Shown in pieces: positions 21,201-31,640 of a stretch of DNA of 64,000 nucleotides. The notes under the pieces were generated by a model. It was given only the letters and a program-made list of their open reading frames with translations. It was not told the DNA's origin and did no database searches. A program made the translations under genes and the position numbers. The stretch is from NCBI GenBank assembly GCA_003996215.1, contig QJPP01000448.1:310001-374000 (forward strand). Reading direction: 5' to 3'. The DNA is from Jaltomata sinuosa (lineage: Eukaryota > Streptophyta > Magnoliopsida > Solanales > Solanaceae). Each line of letters opens with the position of its first letter. Positions within the stretch are counted from its first letter, which is position 1.

Positions 21201-24200
21201 CTCAGCCAGAAGGATTCAAAGTTGCTGGAAAAGAAAATATGGTGTGCAAACTTGAAAAATCATTGTACGGATTGACACAGTCTTCTAGACAATGGTACAA
21301 ACGATTTGACAAGTTTATGCTGGGGCAGAAGTACGAAAGAAGCAAATATGATCATTGTGTATATATGCGCAAGCTTGAAGACAGATCCTTTATATATCTT
21401 CTCCTATATGTTGATGATATGTTGATAGCTTCCCAAAGCCAAGTAGAAATTGAGAAGTTGAAGACTCAACTAAGAAAGGAGTTTGAGATGAAGGATTTGG
21501 GTGAGGCAAAGAAGATTCTTGGCATGGAGATAAAAAGAGATAGACGTTCAAAGAAACTCTGTTTATCTCAGAAAGAATACTTGAAGAGGGTGCTAGACCG
21601 ATTTGGTATGAATGAGAATACAAAGTCGGTTAGCACTCCGCTTGCTAATCATTTTAAGCTTAGTGAAGCTTTGTTGCCAAAGAACGAAGCTGAAAAAGAA
21701 TATATGTCAAAAGTACCATATGCGAATGCTGTTGGTAGCTTGATGTATGCAATGGTTTGCACAAGGCCCGATATTGCACATGCTGTTGGAGTTGTAAGCA
21801 GGTATATGCATAATCCTGGAAAGGAACATTGGCAAGCTGTGAGATGGATTCTACGGTATATTCGTAGTACGGTAGATATTGGTTTGGTTTTCGAGCAGGA
21901 AGATGGTCAGTATCTGGTTGGATATTGTGACTCAGATTATGCAGGTGATTTGGACAAACGGAGATCAACTGCTGGTTATGTTTTCACTTTTGCAAACGCA
22001 CCAGTTAGTTGGAAATCTACTTCGCAGTCAACGGTTGCTTTGTCTACCACTGAGGCAGAGTACATGGCAATTACGGAGGCTGTGAAGGAGGCAATTTGGC
22101 TTCAAGGGTTGCTTGAAGAGCTTGGTATTGGACAAGAAGACATCACAATATTTTGTGATAGTCAAAGTGCTATTCAATTAGCAAAGAACCAAGTTCATCA
22201 TGCAAGGACGAAGCACATTGACGTCCGATATCATTTTGTACGAGACATTATAGAAGAAGGTGGAGTCATAGTGCAGAAAATTTGGACTACAGATAACCCT
22301 GCTGATATGCTAACGAAAGTGGTGACTGCGGTCAAGTTTCAACATTGTTTGAACTTGATCAACATTGTTGAAAATTGAAGATCAAGGTTGAGACACAATC
22401 AAAATTTATCGTTGAGAGAAATTGAAAATGGAGAATCTTGCCAAGGTGGAGATTTGTTAAAATTGACAAGATTCTTTAAGATGTGAACATTTGGAAGGAA
22501 GGTAATTCTTCTTTGGTATGAAATGTCAAGGTAATAAATTTGTGGTAGAAATTTTTGGCAAGCATTAAATGATTTCACAAGGTAAAGCTTGACATTTCCT
22601 ACATTATGATGTCATGGATGACATCAAGAGGAAGAATTCATTCCTATAAATAGGTGTCTCTTGGTTCATTTGTAACACACCTCTCACTTGCCTTCTCATC
22701 TTCTAAGGCATTTGTTTCTTCTTTCTCTCTTGTGGTATTTCACTTGTATTCTTTTGGAGTGAAATAAAATTGGGTTGGTTGTGTCCGAGGAGTAGGCAGA
22801 AAATAAAAGTTTTGCCGAACCTCGTAAATTACTGGTGTTCTTTTTATTGTTGTCTCATTTACTATTTATTAGCTTCCTTTAGTTATAGCAATTGTGATTC
22901 AATCACTCTTTATATATTCGGCTTCCGCAACATAGAGGACATTCTTGAGTAAGAAAATAGGTGGGATTGTCAGTTTTTGAGCCTTCTATTAATTTTTAGC
23001 TAACATTTGAAAAGTAATAGGGAGATAGCTACACTTCAATGCGAAATAAAATTCGGATAAAAATTACCCAACTCAAAACATGGAAGAACTTATAAGGATT
23101 TGAACCTCATGATATGGTTTTGAACTTATAAAGGTCTCAAGCCCATGAATCCTTCCTTGGTTTTGAAACTTCAACAATTTTTTGAATCCCATGAATACTT
23201 CCTTGGTTTTGAAACTCCAACAAATTTTTAAAACTTATGAATCGTTCCTTGGTTTTGAACTTATAAAGGTTTGAACTCTTTGAATCTTTCCTTGGTTTTG
23301 AACCCTATAAAGCTTTCCTTGAAATCCACTTGTTAATCATTCAGATCCCAATAGTGGTTGTTGGAGTTTTTCCGTATTTTAATTGAGGATATTTTTGTTC
23401 AAGCTTTTTCGGTGTCAAAAAGTAGTTAAAATGTCAATAGCTTTTAAAATTATGGTTATTATTATACTAGGTTTTTTTTTCCAAAATCCATTCACTCGGG
23501 CTTTTACTTCCCGTGGTAATGGGGAGTTTGGCAAGACCCCTACAACGTCCATTGAAAATCCAAAAGATTACAACCAAATGGAGGGGGACATAAAGCCTAA
23601 TCTCCTTAGAGTTTTTACAGCAAGTAAGAAACCTATCATATTATGCTTGCTGATCTAGAGAACTGACAAAGTAGCTAATGTATTGAAACTATGAGAGTTA
23701 ATACATTTAGTTAGCAGCTAATTCAACAAGCTTATACTAGGTGTTAAAAGTGACTATTTACTATTTCATCCAATTCCTAATTATTGGTCACACCCTACTG
23801 GACAAGTCAATCTGTAAAATTAGGTTTTGGCTCTAACTCAATTCCAAAAGCTAACTCAAAGGGAGGAAAATTGTCAAGCCTTATAAGAAGACCACTCATC
23901 TCATTAACCATTAATGTGAGACTTTTTCATTCTTCAACACAATCTTTTGTGAATAGTCAATCCATACTTGTTACATACAAATCTCCACCAGTACTGCACC
24001 TTCGAAAACTCTCCTCTCATTTTAAGATCATTCATCTTTTTAATAGAAAAAACTGATGATATATGTTGTAGGTCTTCTTCCATGATCCTAACCTTTTGTA
24101 CATAGCTCTTAATTTTCAGAATTTTCTTTACCATCCAAAAAGCCTGCTTGGCTATTGATTTCCAGACTTCTTCCTTTCCTTTTATATAGTAAACATGCAT

Positions 24201-26391
24201 ACATCTTATGCATTACTTGTCTTTTTATAACTAAGATTCCCTAACAATTTACTTATAGCTAGCTGCTTTATTCCATGTTGCAATGTCCAAGATATTTGAA
24301 CCATCAGCTAATCAAAATATCAAATAACATTGTTGCATAGTAGACTATTTTAGGCTTTTTCTCTAAATTTACTACTCCGAAAAAGATCTTATAGTGGCCT
24401 AAATTTGAGAAATCCTTAATTCAAAACAAAATCTCTAACCATGACTTAATAAGTTATAGCTTATGATCATTTGCATATCCAACTTGTCAGTTCTCATTGT
24501 TTACGGATAAGTAGCTACTGATCACTCAGTATGCCACAATTAATTCAAGCAACAAGAATGTGCCACAGTTGAGTCTGTAGAAACCAAGAGTCATACGAGA
24601 GATAAATATTAGGGATAGCTATATATCAATATATACAATTCGGCCATTTATTTTATCAAGCATGGCCGAAGTATGCACTATATATACACTTGGTTGTATT
24701 TGACATGTACATATTGTGTACACATATGTATATGTATATTAATATAAAATATATATTATTTATACACTGTGTACATATTTTGTGAACTAGATGGCACAAA
24801 GATATTGAGCTGTAATTATTCCTATATATTAGGCATATGATCAATCTATTTTGTTTGTGGATTATAATCCGGATTATTTATTGGTATGAATGAAATATTT
24901 TTTTTGAACCTAGCTATGAAAGAGTTTTAGATAATCATGGCCATTGATTAATTTCATTTTTGCAGCACTTGAAGCATGAGACCGCTAACATGGCGAAGAA
25001 AATAGAGATCCTTGAAGTTTCCAAACGGTTCTCCATTTTCTTAATTAATTCTCAATTTACTATTCCCTAGCTCCGTTTCAATCTGTTTGTCCTACTTTTT
25101 TAAAAAAAAAAAATTCTTTCTTTTTAGCAACTTTTTAACTCCAACTTTCCACATGACATGTTTAAAACTACAAAATTAAAGGTTATTTTAGTACATTTGA
25201 CATATCGATCACAAAATTCAAAAGTTTTATTTACTTTTTCTAAACTCCGTGCAAAGTCAAAATAGGACAAACAGATTGAAAAGAAATGAGTACTTATTTA
25301 CTTAAATTTTGAATTGGGGAATATCTTAATCAGGAAGCTGATGGGGCAAGGATTAGGATCATGTTCAATGGATGAACTACAAGACATTGATAGCCAGCTG
25401 GAGAGAAGCCTCAAAAATATCAGGGCTAGAAAGGTAGGACAATCAATATTAATTGGATTCATTATCCAATTATATGTAGGTGAATATTTGACAGTAATCC
25501 TTAATTCTTTTGTCATTTTAATTTCTAGGCACAATTGTTCAAAGACGAAATAGAACGCCTAAAAGCCAGGGTATGAAATGATCATCAACAACTACTTAAA
25601 TTAATTTAATGCACTAATAGCTAATTGCTATAATTAATTGTTCAATTCTCTGAACTAAATGCATTGTTTTCCCTTCTTTCAGGAGAGGCTATTGCTCCAA
25701 GAAAATGCAAGTTTACGTGAAAAGGTGAACTCTCTCATATTTGCTACTCCACTATTTAATTAATTAATATAATGTGAACTTATTTCCTTTTTAATTTATT
25801 TTAAAAAGAATGATACCCTTAATTTCTAAAAAATAATTTAAACTTCTCATTTTATCTTTAATGAAATTATTATAGCCATAAGAGTGCTTTTACTTTGTGT
25901 TTTATGATATGTTTAAGACCATAAATTTCAATCTTCTTTCATAAACTTCGTGTTCAATCAAACAGGTTAATCATTCACAAATTGAAATGAATGGAGTAGT
26001 TTTTAATCATACCATCATTCCATTCTTTGTACATTTTTTCAATAGTGCTTCAATCTTAATTTTAAAATGTCAAATTTTCATAGATGCGTCATTACACTAA
26101 ACATATGTTCATTATCTTATAGGTTATTCAAACTATTTTCTTGATATCAAACAATTTGTTACGTTAATAGTTTCATTTATGTTCTCATTTTTTTCACATT
26201 CGAAAAATCATTTCTCAACCCAGTGCGGGCTTATAAGGCCAACGCTACTACTAGCACCGGCATCTGTAGCAGCAGCACCACCAACACCGCCAGCTCAAGT
26301 GAAAGAAAGGGGAAATTGTAGCCAAAGTACACAAAGTTGGGAGGTGGAGACTGAATTGTTTATTGGACTTCCTCAAATGCGCTGTTCATAG
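15261..26391 (+). CDS. SOC1/TM3-subfamily MADS-box gene (AGL42/FYF-like), exons 2-7
   Basis: Type II MADS transcription factor of the group that controls flowering time or abscission; it would dimerise through its K domain in the nucleus. Exons read by splice sites and unbroken phase: 15261-15348, 24966-25027, 25334-25433, 25529-25570, 25683-25724, 26224-26391 (TAG). Lengths 88, 62, 100, 42, 42 and 168 nt match the SOC1 pattern. Exon 2 encodes the I-linker (MQKTIARYHECARE). Exons 3-6 encode the K domain (HLKHETANMAKKIE, KLMGQGLGSCSMDELQDID, AQLFKDEIERLKAR, ERLLLQENASLREK). The last exon ends with the subfamily motif EVETELFIGLP. All introns are GT-AG. The exon for the MADS DNA-binding domain was not found, so the gene is partial here. 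Intron 2 is 9.6 kb and full of transposons. AGL42-likeness is judged from the K-domain sequence; it is not a phylogeny. Confidence 0.88.
15525..16740. mobile_element. Rearranged copia remnants in both orientations
   Basis: On the minus strand, 16000 down to 15540 reads as copia gag (FESISDYYPRVEAVVNKLKD, then VMEKMLHSL and TAKFNYMVCTIDEE). 16720-16400 reads on the same strand as protease (SWYLDSRSSNHMCG), followed directly by a pol C-terminal piece (QVVDIFIKAL), so most of pol is deleted. Between them, 16042-16400 reads on the plus strand as a gag zinc-knuckle tail (GRGRSNSNN, ECYDCHK, MEEKSNLVDNEKG). All frames are broken. The pieces look like one family joined in opposite directions, lying inside intron 2 of the MADS gene. 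Confidence 0.65.
17305..17650 (+). mobile_element. 5'-truncated RTE LINE copy with 12-bp TSD
   Basis: A 346-bp plus-strand copy of the RTE 3' end. It starts in the pol C-terminus (GAGGACATGACTTTAGATAG, 'EDMTLDR') and ends with the CTGGGTATGTTGTTGTTG tail. The 12-bp TACTGGTAATTC is repeated at 17293-17304 and 17651-17662. It has diverged from the full-length copy at 1327-5554 and lies 106 bp upstream of the intact copia in MADS intron 2. Confidence 0.92.
17757..18234 (+). repeat. 5' LTR of the complete copia
   Basis: Starts TGTTAAAATTG and ends CTTCCGCAACA. A TATA box (TATAAATA, 17947-17954) marks the promoter. About 20 bp upstream lies a 9-bp-arm palindrome at 17908-17927. The 3' LTR at 22455-22932 is the same length with five substitutions. 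Confidence 0.97.
17908..17927. promoter_or_regulatory. Palindromic bZIP-like box in copia U3
   Basis: TGATGTCAT-GG-ATGACATCA is a perfect 9-bp inverted repeat two bases apart, 19 bp before the TATA box. TGATGTCA resembles TGACGTCA-type bZIP sites. It is also conserved in the 3' LTR. Factor binding is inferred, not shown. Confidence 0.45.
18237..18249 (+). other. Primer-binding site
   Basis: TGGTATCAGAGCC, two bases after the 5' LTR, is complementary to the 3' end of plant initiator methionine tRNA, the usual primer for copia reverse transcription. Confidence 0.95.
18362..19006 (+). pseudogene. Copia gag (5' part of a stop-interrupted polyprotein)
   Basis: 214 codons from the first ATG after the primer-binding site. 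It matches the UBN2/gag-polypeptide type of Tork-clade elements: VEIFDGSGHFGMWQGEV, SKLWNALEDKFLKKNSQNKL, LYMKKRLLRF and ALMLLSSLPDEFEHL. The frame ends in TAA at 19004-19006 just before the basic nucleocapsid region, and translation is open again in the same phase immediately after it. In an intact family member gag and pol would be one protein. The stop is compatible with a C-to-T change. Confidence 0.9.
19034..20587 (+). pseudogene. Copia nucleocapsid, protease and integrase segment
   Basis: 517 codons in the gag phase. Zinc knuckle CAFCREKGHWKKDC. The protease site reads WLMDLACSYHMC where copia proteases normally have D-S-G-A, so the DSG triad is lost at 19286-19297. Integrase is otherwise well preserved: LWHMRLGHAG with CEHCVKGK (zinc-binding), and catalytic acids in IHSDVWG, LRTDNGGEY and NGVAERMNRTLLEK, then FGSIAYYHVRESKLDPRAKK. 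It ends at TAG 20585-20587. Confidence 0.92.
20774..22378 (+). pseudogene. Copia reverse transcriptase and RNase H
   Basis: 534 codons from a methionine just after the TGA at 20741-20743, in the same phase as the upstream pol. Motifs: KWRIAMNEEMQSLHQNHTW, GCKWVYAKKEG, RYKARLVAKGYAQKEGIDY, QLDVKTAFLHGDLEEEIYM, the catalytic LLYVDDMLIAS, and an intact RNase H with GYCDSDYAGD, TTEAEYMAITEA, FCDSQSAIQLAKNQ and ARTKHIDVRYHFVRD. The stop at 22376-22378 is the natural C-terminus, close to the polypurine tract. The domain looks catalytically intact but cannot be made from this copy without passing three stops. Confidence 0.93.
22443..22454 (+). other. Polypurine tract
   Basis: AAGGTGGAGATT lies immediately before the 3' LTR start (TGTTAAAATT at 22455) and would prime plus-strand DNA synthesis. 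Confidence 0.85.
22455..22932 (+). repeat. 3' LTR of the complete copia
   Basis: 478 bp, colinear with the 5' LTR. Five substitutions were noted (for example CTTG/CTTT near the start, CGACT/CGGCT near the end). It is followed by the target-site duplication TAGAG. Confidence 0.97.
23144..23310 (+). repeat. Degenerate ~46-bp tandem repeat
   Basis: CCTTGGTTTTGAA recurs at about 23155, 23201, 23247 and 23289 within a looser 43-46-bp unit (ATGAATCCTTCCTTGGTTTT). It is an intronic minisatellite just 3' of the copia insertion. Confidence 0.7.
23431..23658 (+). CDS. Small ORF with signal-peptide-like start (doubtful)
   Basis: 75 codons. The N-terminus MSIAFKIMVIIILGFFF is strongly hydrophobic and followed by a polar stretch (SRGNGEFGKTPTTSIENP, then a KDYNQ with a DY pair such as tyrosine-sulfated peptides have). 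The tail ILCLLI is hydrophobic again, which is unlike a secreted peptide. It lies in MADS intron 2 on the same strand. No family was recognised, and it could be a chance frame or a transposon relic. Confidence 0.15.
   Translation: MSIAFKIMVIIILGFFFQNPFTRAFTSRGNGEFGKTPTTSIENPKDYNQMEGDIKPNLLRVFTASKKPIILCLLI
25071..25291. repeat. Stowaway-like MITE in MADS intron 3
   Basis: Terminal inverted repeats: left TTTCAATCTGTTTGTCCTA, right TAGGACAAACAGATTGAAA. They flank about 170 bp of non-coding sequence, with TA at the edges, in the 306-bp intron between exons 3 and 4. Confidence 0.75.
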
Positions 26392-26517
26392 CAGCTGGGA
26401 CAATCTGACTTGTTCATATTTTATCTTACATATAATATTTTATGGTTTTCCTCAGTGATTTAAATTAAGTGGCTAGGATTTCTCAATTAGTTTAAAAGCA
26501 TAACATGTTGCAAATTC

Positions 26518-26527
26518 AATAAATAAA
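26518..26527 (+). terminator. Poly-A signals of the MADS gene
   Basis: Two overlapping AATAAA hexamers about 130 bp after the stop codon, a suitable distance for a plant 3' UTR. Transcript end not known. Confidence 0.45.
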
Positions 26528-26539
26528 ACCTTACAATAA

Positions 26540-28500
26540 GAGTGTAATGTTTGCTCCTTTTTCTTTTTTAACCTTTTGTTGTTTAGCCAAGTGTATCTAT
26601 ATTTCCCTGAAAAACTGTTGCATAGAATCCTGATTTGAATTGCATATTTACAATACGCTGCCTTTCCATTACTGTACATTCTAAACAGCTCAATTGTGTT
26701 TGTATTTGTAGTGTATTACAAATTTATTTTTTATTTTATTTTGTGGTCTTTTTACCAGAAGATTTAGAGGCGGATTCGTGATATGATTATTTATGAATTA
26801 TTTGTAGTGACTCCAAAGTTAGTATTTAATAATAATTAGATTTACATTCAAATATATATGAATATTTAATGATTTTTTTACTACATAAACAAGATACGGG
26901 CAAACTCTATAGGTTCACATTAATCCACAACAACCACTATAGACCCTCCTCGGAAGAGATTTGAAAATAACAAACAAGAAATCATTTCTTCTATCAAAAA
27001 CTCATTTCCTTTATTAATTATTTGTCATCCTATACACAGATGAACACGTAAACATGTCGAATAACAGATTTGCTTTTACAGAAGATCAGTTTTTTTTTTA
27101 TTTAAAAAATAAAAGAACATGGAAGATCTATAAAATAATACACAAATCTCTATAAGGACATTTTCAATTATAACGGTAAGTGGGCTGCATAGAAAGAGAA
27201 AACTACATGGCATAACAAACCTAAGTCCTTAATTTTGAACCATAACAACACTTTAAAATAATTACTATTCACAATAAAAATAGCAATATTTATAATGGGT
27301 CCATGAGTTATACTCCAAATACATTTGGAGAATTATCAAACTCCTAATATTATTCTTAGTTTCTCTCTACTTTCTTTTGAATTCAACCTCTTTTCTTACT
27401 TTTTCGAAATCTCTTCATTATCCTCATTACCATTTTCTTCACCATTCCAATCTCTTTCTCTCTCAAAATCATGTCTTCTATAAAATCGGGTAACCAATAT
27501 TATCAGTAATTGTTTTTGATTGATTTCATTACATTTTTTCTTATCTTCCATTATTGCATTCGATTTACAGTTGTTAGTAAGGATGGAGGGCCGCCCCTCT
27601 CTATCATTTTTACTCTCTCCACCATCTCGGTCAACTCTTGAAGAAGAAGTGATGTTTCATTTTCGGCAGATCTGAAGTGATGGTATTGCGGCAAATTTCT
27701 TTTTTGGCAGATCTGAAGTGATTTTTTATTTTCGGCAGATTTTTTTTTTCTTTTTAAAATTCTATCCGGCAATGATGTTTTGTTTTTGCGGTGGTTCCGA
27801 CAATGGCTGGGGTGAATTAAGTTTATATTTGTATTTTGATTGATAGGCAGTGATGTTTCATTTTTGTGGTCGTCCCGATCAGTTTTATGGTGGTTCCGAC
27901 AGTTTCGTGGTGGTCCCGGCAGTAATTGGGATGGCTTATGTTTTATTTTTGTATTTATATTAGCATCACTTTATGTTTGTTTTTGCATTCACACCATCAT
28001 TTGTATTTTATAGTTAACTGCATTATTTGTATTTTTTTCATTGTTTTATTTATTTTGTATTTGTAGTTGATTGTATCATTTGTATTTTTAAATAATTGAA
28101 AAGAAAATATTGATTATCTTTCTACGAATAGTTGTATTTATATTTATTGATACAAATTGTATTCATTGATACAAATTGAACCATACAAATGATATATTTG
28201 TATCAAATGATTCATGCTTATACAACTTGAACCATACAAATACAAATAATACTTGTTTATACACAAATACAAATGATCAATTTGATATATAAATACAAAT
28301 AAAATATTTATATCAAATGACACATTGCATATTTGTATATGATAGACTCAAGCAAATACAAATTATGCATATACTTATTTGTATACAATTACAAATGATA
28401 AATCGTATATATTCACGACTAAGCCATTCAAATACAAATGATAAATTTATATAAAATATATCATTTGATACAAAAAAAAATATAAAATATAATACAAAAA
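26540..28500. other. Gene-poor, repeat-like AT-rich region
   Basis: No gene. 27650-27745 holds three copies of a CGGCAGATCTGAAGTGAT-like phrase. 27860-28460 is dominated by ATTTGTATTT and ATACAAATGA strings in both orientations, giving extended self-complementarity. The minus-strand frame at 27551-27772 is low-complexity and was not accepted as a gene. Confidence 0.4.
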
Positions 28501-28504
28501 AAAA

Positions 28505-29920
28505 AAATTACTGAAATTTAACTTCAAAAAAAAATATTAAACACCTCAAAAGTCTTCTTCTCTCCTCGTTGGCATGCCACATCATTAAGCCTCATTTTTT
28601 TTAAACAATAGACTTATTTAACTCATCAAACTCATTTAATTAAAATTATAATCTTATTATTATTTTTTTTTAAAAAGACATTAGTTTATTAAGAAGCAAT
28701 TTTTATGCTTAGAAATCCTTTTCGGTATTTAATTTTTTTTTCTAGAGTTATTTTCCTAAATATTCACGCATGATTTGGGGATTGCCTACACAAATCACTT
28801 TTATTTTTCTAAAGATAATAATATCAATCAACTATCACTATCTTTCTCAAAAAATATTAAATACCTCAAAAGTTTCCTTCTCTTTTAGTTGGCATGTCAT
28901 GTCATTAAACCAGCTTTTTTAAAAACTAATAGACATATTTAACTCATCAAACTCATTTAACCAAACTCATGTCTCTACAAAAAAAAAATGTGAATTACCT
29001 AGAAATTTATTTGGAGATTATACAAAAAAAAATCACAAATAATCTAATTTCCTGCAGATTTTTCTACCGAACAAAATTCAATAAAATAATCTTTATAGGT
29101 AATTATTACCTGGGGATTTTTAAAATTACTAAATAAGCTTTCTGAGAATTTTAAGCAAGTAATTGCCCATAAAAGTTATTCAAATAAATTCGTAAGGCTG
29201 ACATAGATAAAAGTTCATAAAAAAGAGAAATTTATTATTTAAATTTTATTTTAATTTAATTCTCCAATTTTAGTTTTTTGTAATTATTATATTATATTTT
29301 ATCTTATCATATAATTAAACATCAATATTTATCCTTATATCATCCTAAATCATGATAAGCAAGTAATAATTAGCTGAATTGCTTATTTTAATTTAATAAA
29401 GCACGCATTATACGAGATTAATCTGATCACTAATAAAGGTTAAAATTTTATTTTTATAATTGGTGTAGTATAATAATATTTCTCCTACTTTACTGTCCAT
29501 TAGATAAAGATACGAATATTACTCATCTTTTTTCAAAAAGAAAGTTACTCTAAGTATGAGTTTCAAAGTACTAAAAAGAAAATTGCTATATATTCTGAAT
29601 ATATATATATGTCCATAACTATTCAAAATTGATGGCATTATAATAAGTGTTAAAAAAAAATTATTTATAGTAGAGAAAAAATATAAAGTTCAAGTATGGT
29701 AAAGGATTCTTAAGGATGAAAATTTCTTCTAAATAAACTAATGTCTTTTTTTTAAAATAATAATAATAAGATTATAATTTTAATTAAATGAGTTTGATGA
29801 GTTAAATAAGTCTATTATTTAAGAAGAAAATGAGGCTTAATGATGTGGCATGCCAACTAGGAGAGAAGAAGGCTTTTGAGGTGTTTAGTATTTTTTGAGG
29901 AAAATAGTAATTGTTGGGTG
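28505..29920. repeat. Inverted repeat, ~215-bp arms, with a third direct copy
   Basis: 28505-28720 and 29700-29920 are inverted copies (for example TTAAACACCTCAAAAG at 28543 and its complement near 29875, and GACATTAGTTTATT with its complement near 29735). A shorter direct copy lies at 28850-28975 (AAATACCTCAAAAGTTTCC, then ACTCATCAAACTCATTTAA). About 1 kb separates the long arms. This could be a foldback or Mutator-like element with long inverted ends; no target-site duplication was identified. Confidence 0.7.
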
Positions 29921-30019
29921 ATATTTTGGTCCTAAATGAAACAAGAGTGATATTTGAAGGCAATTCTCAAAATTTGGGTGATTATGAAGGGAATTAACTC
30001 TAAAGATCCTTTCTTTTTT

Positions 30020-30173
30020 AAAGATTCTTGATATGAGGAAGAAATTATAATCATTAAAAATTCTTGATATAAGGAAGAAATTATAATCATTAAAGATTCT
30101 TGATATAAGGAAGAAACTATAATCATTAAAGATCCTTGATATAAGGAAGAAATTATAATCATTAAAGATTCTT
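30020..30173. repeat. 36-bp tandem repeat, four copies plus a partial
   Basis: The unit AAAGATTCTTGATATAAGGA (first 20 of 36 bp) repeats at 30020, 30056, 30092 and 30128, with a partial at 30164. Because 36 is a multiple of 3, the minus strand reads as a 12-residue repeat (IFNDYNFFLISR), but no gene is suggested. Similar AAAGAT(C/T)CTTTTCTTTT phrases border the array. Confidence 0.9.
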
Positions 30174-31640
30174 TTCTTTTTAAACAACAGTAGCTAAAAT
30201 CACTCTTCCACATCAATTTGTATTTGTATTTGACTAATAAAACACAAACGTTAAATACAAATAAAATGGCAATATTTTAGCTTATTAATTACTATTGCCC
30301 GTAATTAGTTAATGTCTGCTATTTTCTCCTTAATTATGGGCTCAAGTTTGCTATTTGAGAAAATTTTCTCAACACAAAATGCATGGATTATATTGCATCA
30401 GCCCAACAATCTAACTCACCATGTTTAGCCCAATTGTGCTCATTTTACCCAGTTTGATCCAATTGTTACATATTTTGTAATCAAGACATACTAATTCCCA
30501 AAATTAATGGTTTCCCATATTTTTCTCTTTTAAAATATTCTCTTGTTAAAGTTCTTCGTACAAATTAGAGCTCTCGATTGTCATTGCCTCTCCTTATGCT
30601 TCTTTATTCTTCAATCTCTCTGTATAAGGTGCTTTCGGTGTGGTTCCTTAGTATCGAATACTCATCACGTTATGGTCGAGTTTGGGGCGTGACAGATCAG
30701 CCACAACGATTTGCATTCCAATTCGTCTGAATCACTAGCTTGCCATGACACAATATTTATTACAAAATTTGTTATTGTTTTCATTCTGTTAAGAATCAAT
30801 ATTATATATTTTTCTAACCATTTAAAATCGATTTGATAATTGTTCAAAGAAAATCAAAAAAAAATTGACCAATGTTCAAAATTGTTTCTGTTCAAAGGCT
30901 CAAACTTTGATAAATCACGAAGAGTTTTGTTCATAGAAATAGTATTTGATCAATATTTTGTGTATTTTGGGGACAATTCTCTATTGTAGAAAAGGGACAA
31001 AAGATTAATAGACACTAAACTAAAGACAACTAAAACGAAATAGCACTTATTTAAAAAATGGCTTACTTGATCTTTTTTTATTTTTATAGTTTTCTATTAA
31101 ATCAACTAGTGCATGTATAGTAGCGAGAAAGTGACTGAGTGGTTATGGAAGTCAATGGTTTAGCGACTTGATTTTAATGCTATTATAGCTCTACTTTCTA
31201 ACAACTCTATAACTCTATAGCAAATGCCATTGAATTTCAATAGGATTTCATTCATTCAAGTTGTTTAGTTCATTAAATGTTTGATAAACAACTTTAAAAC
31301 AATTATAATAAATGAATTTGAATTTTAAAAATAGGACCAATTCTTTAATCAAGTTTGGTAAAAAAGGAAAAAGTATAAAAGAGAATGGCGAATCTAGAAA
31401 GAGATGCAAATGATCCATCTAGAGCAATCAACATAAACAAAATGATCCATTTGTGTGAGAAGAAATAGGGTCTTTTTTTCACTCCACGTCTAGCACCCAC
31501 GTGGGGACTTCGACTAATTTAGGTTGTGTTATATAAGGTTGATTATGTTAAGAAATATAAATCTAAGAAGTAGGGAATAAATAAATCTGACTTTGATAGA
31601 GTATTTTTTGTCCTCAAGGAATTTAAGATTTACAAAAGTC
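30174..31640. other. Gene-poor stretch with an LTR-like edge
   Basis: No gene. Around 30690 the minus strand reads TGTCACGCCCCAAACTCGAC, a sequence resembling LTR starts common in Solanaceae, but no second LTR or internal coding region was found. The rest is AT-rich and uninformative. Confidence 0.3.

Larger units (their letters stand above)
17757..22932 (+). mobile_element. Structurally complete copia (Tork/Tnt1-like) element
   Basis: A 5176-bp LTR retrotransposon with two 478-bp LTRs (17757-18234, 22455-22932), a 5-bp target-site duplication TAGAG (17752-17756, 22933-22937), a primer-binding site TGGTATCAGAGCC (initiator Met-tRNA type) and a polypurine tract before the 3' LTR. By eye the LTRs differ at 5 of 478 positions, so insertion is recent. 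The single gag-pol frame stays in one phase but is cut by three stops: TAA 19004-19006, TAG 20585-20587, TGA 20741-20743. The protease signature is also altered. It sits in sense orientation within intron 2 of the MADS gene. Confidence 0.97.

Noticed and set aside
30600..30700. Possible LTR edge (TGTCACGCCCCAAACTCGAC on the minus strand)
   Set aside because: No partner LTR, primer-binding site or coding remnant nearby.
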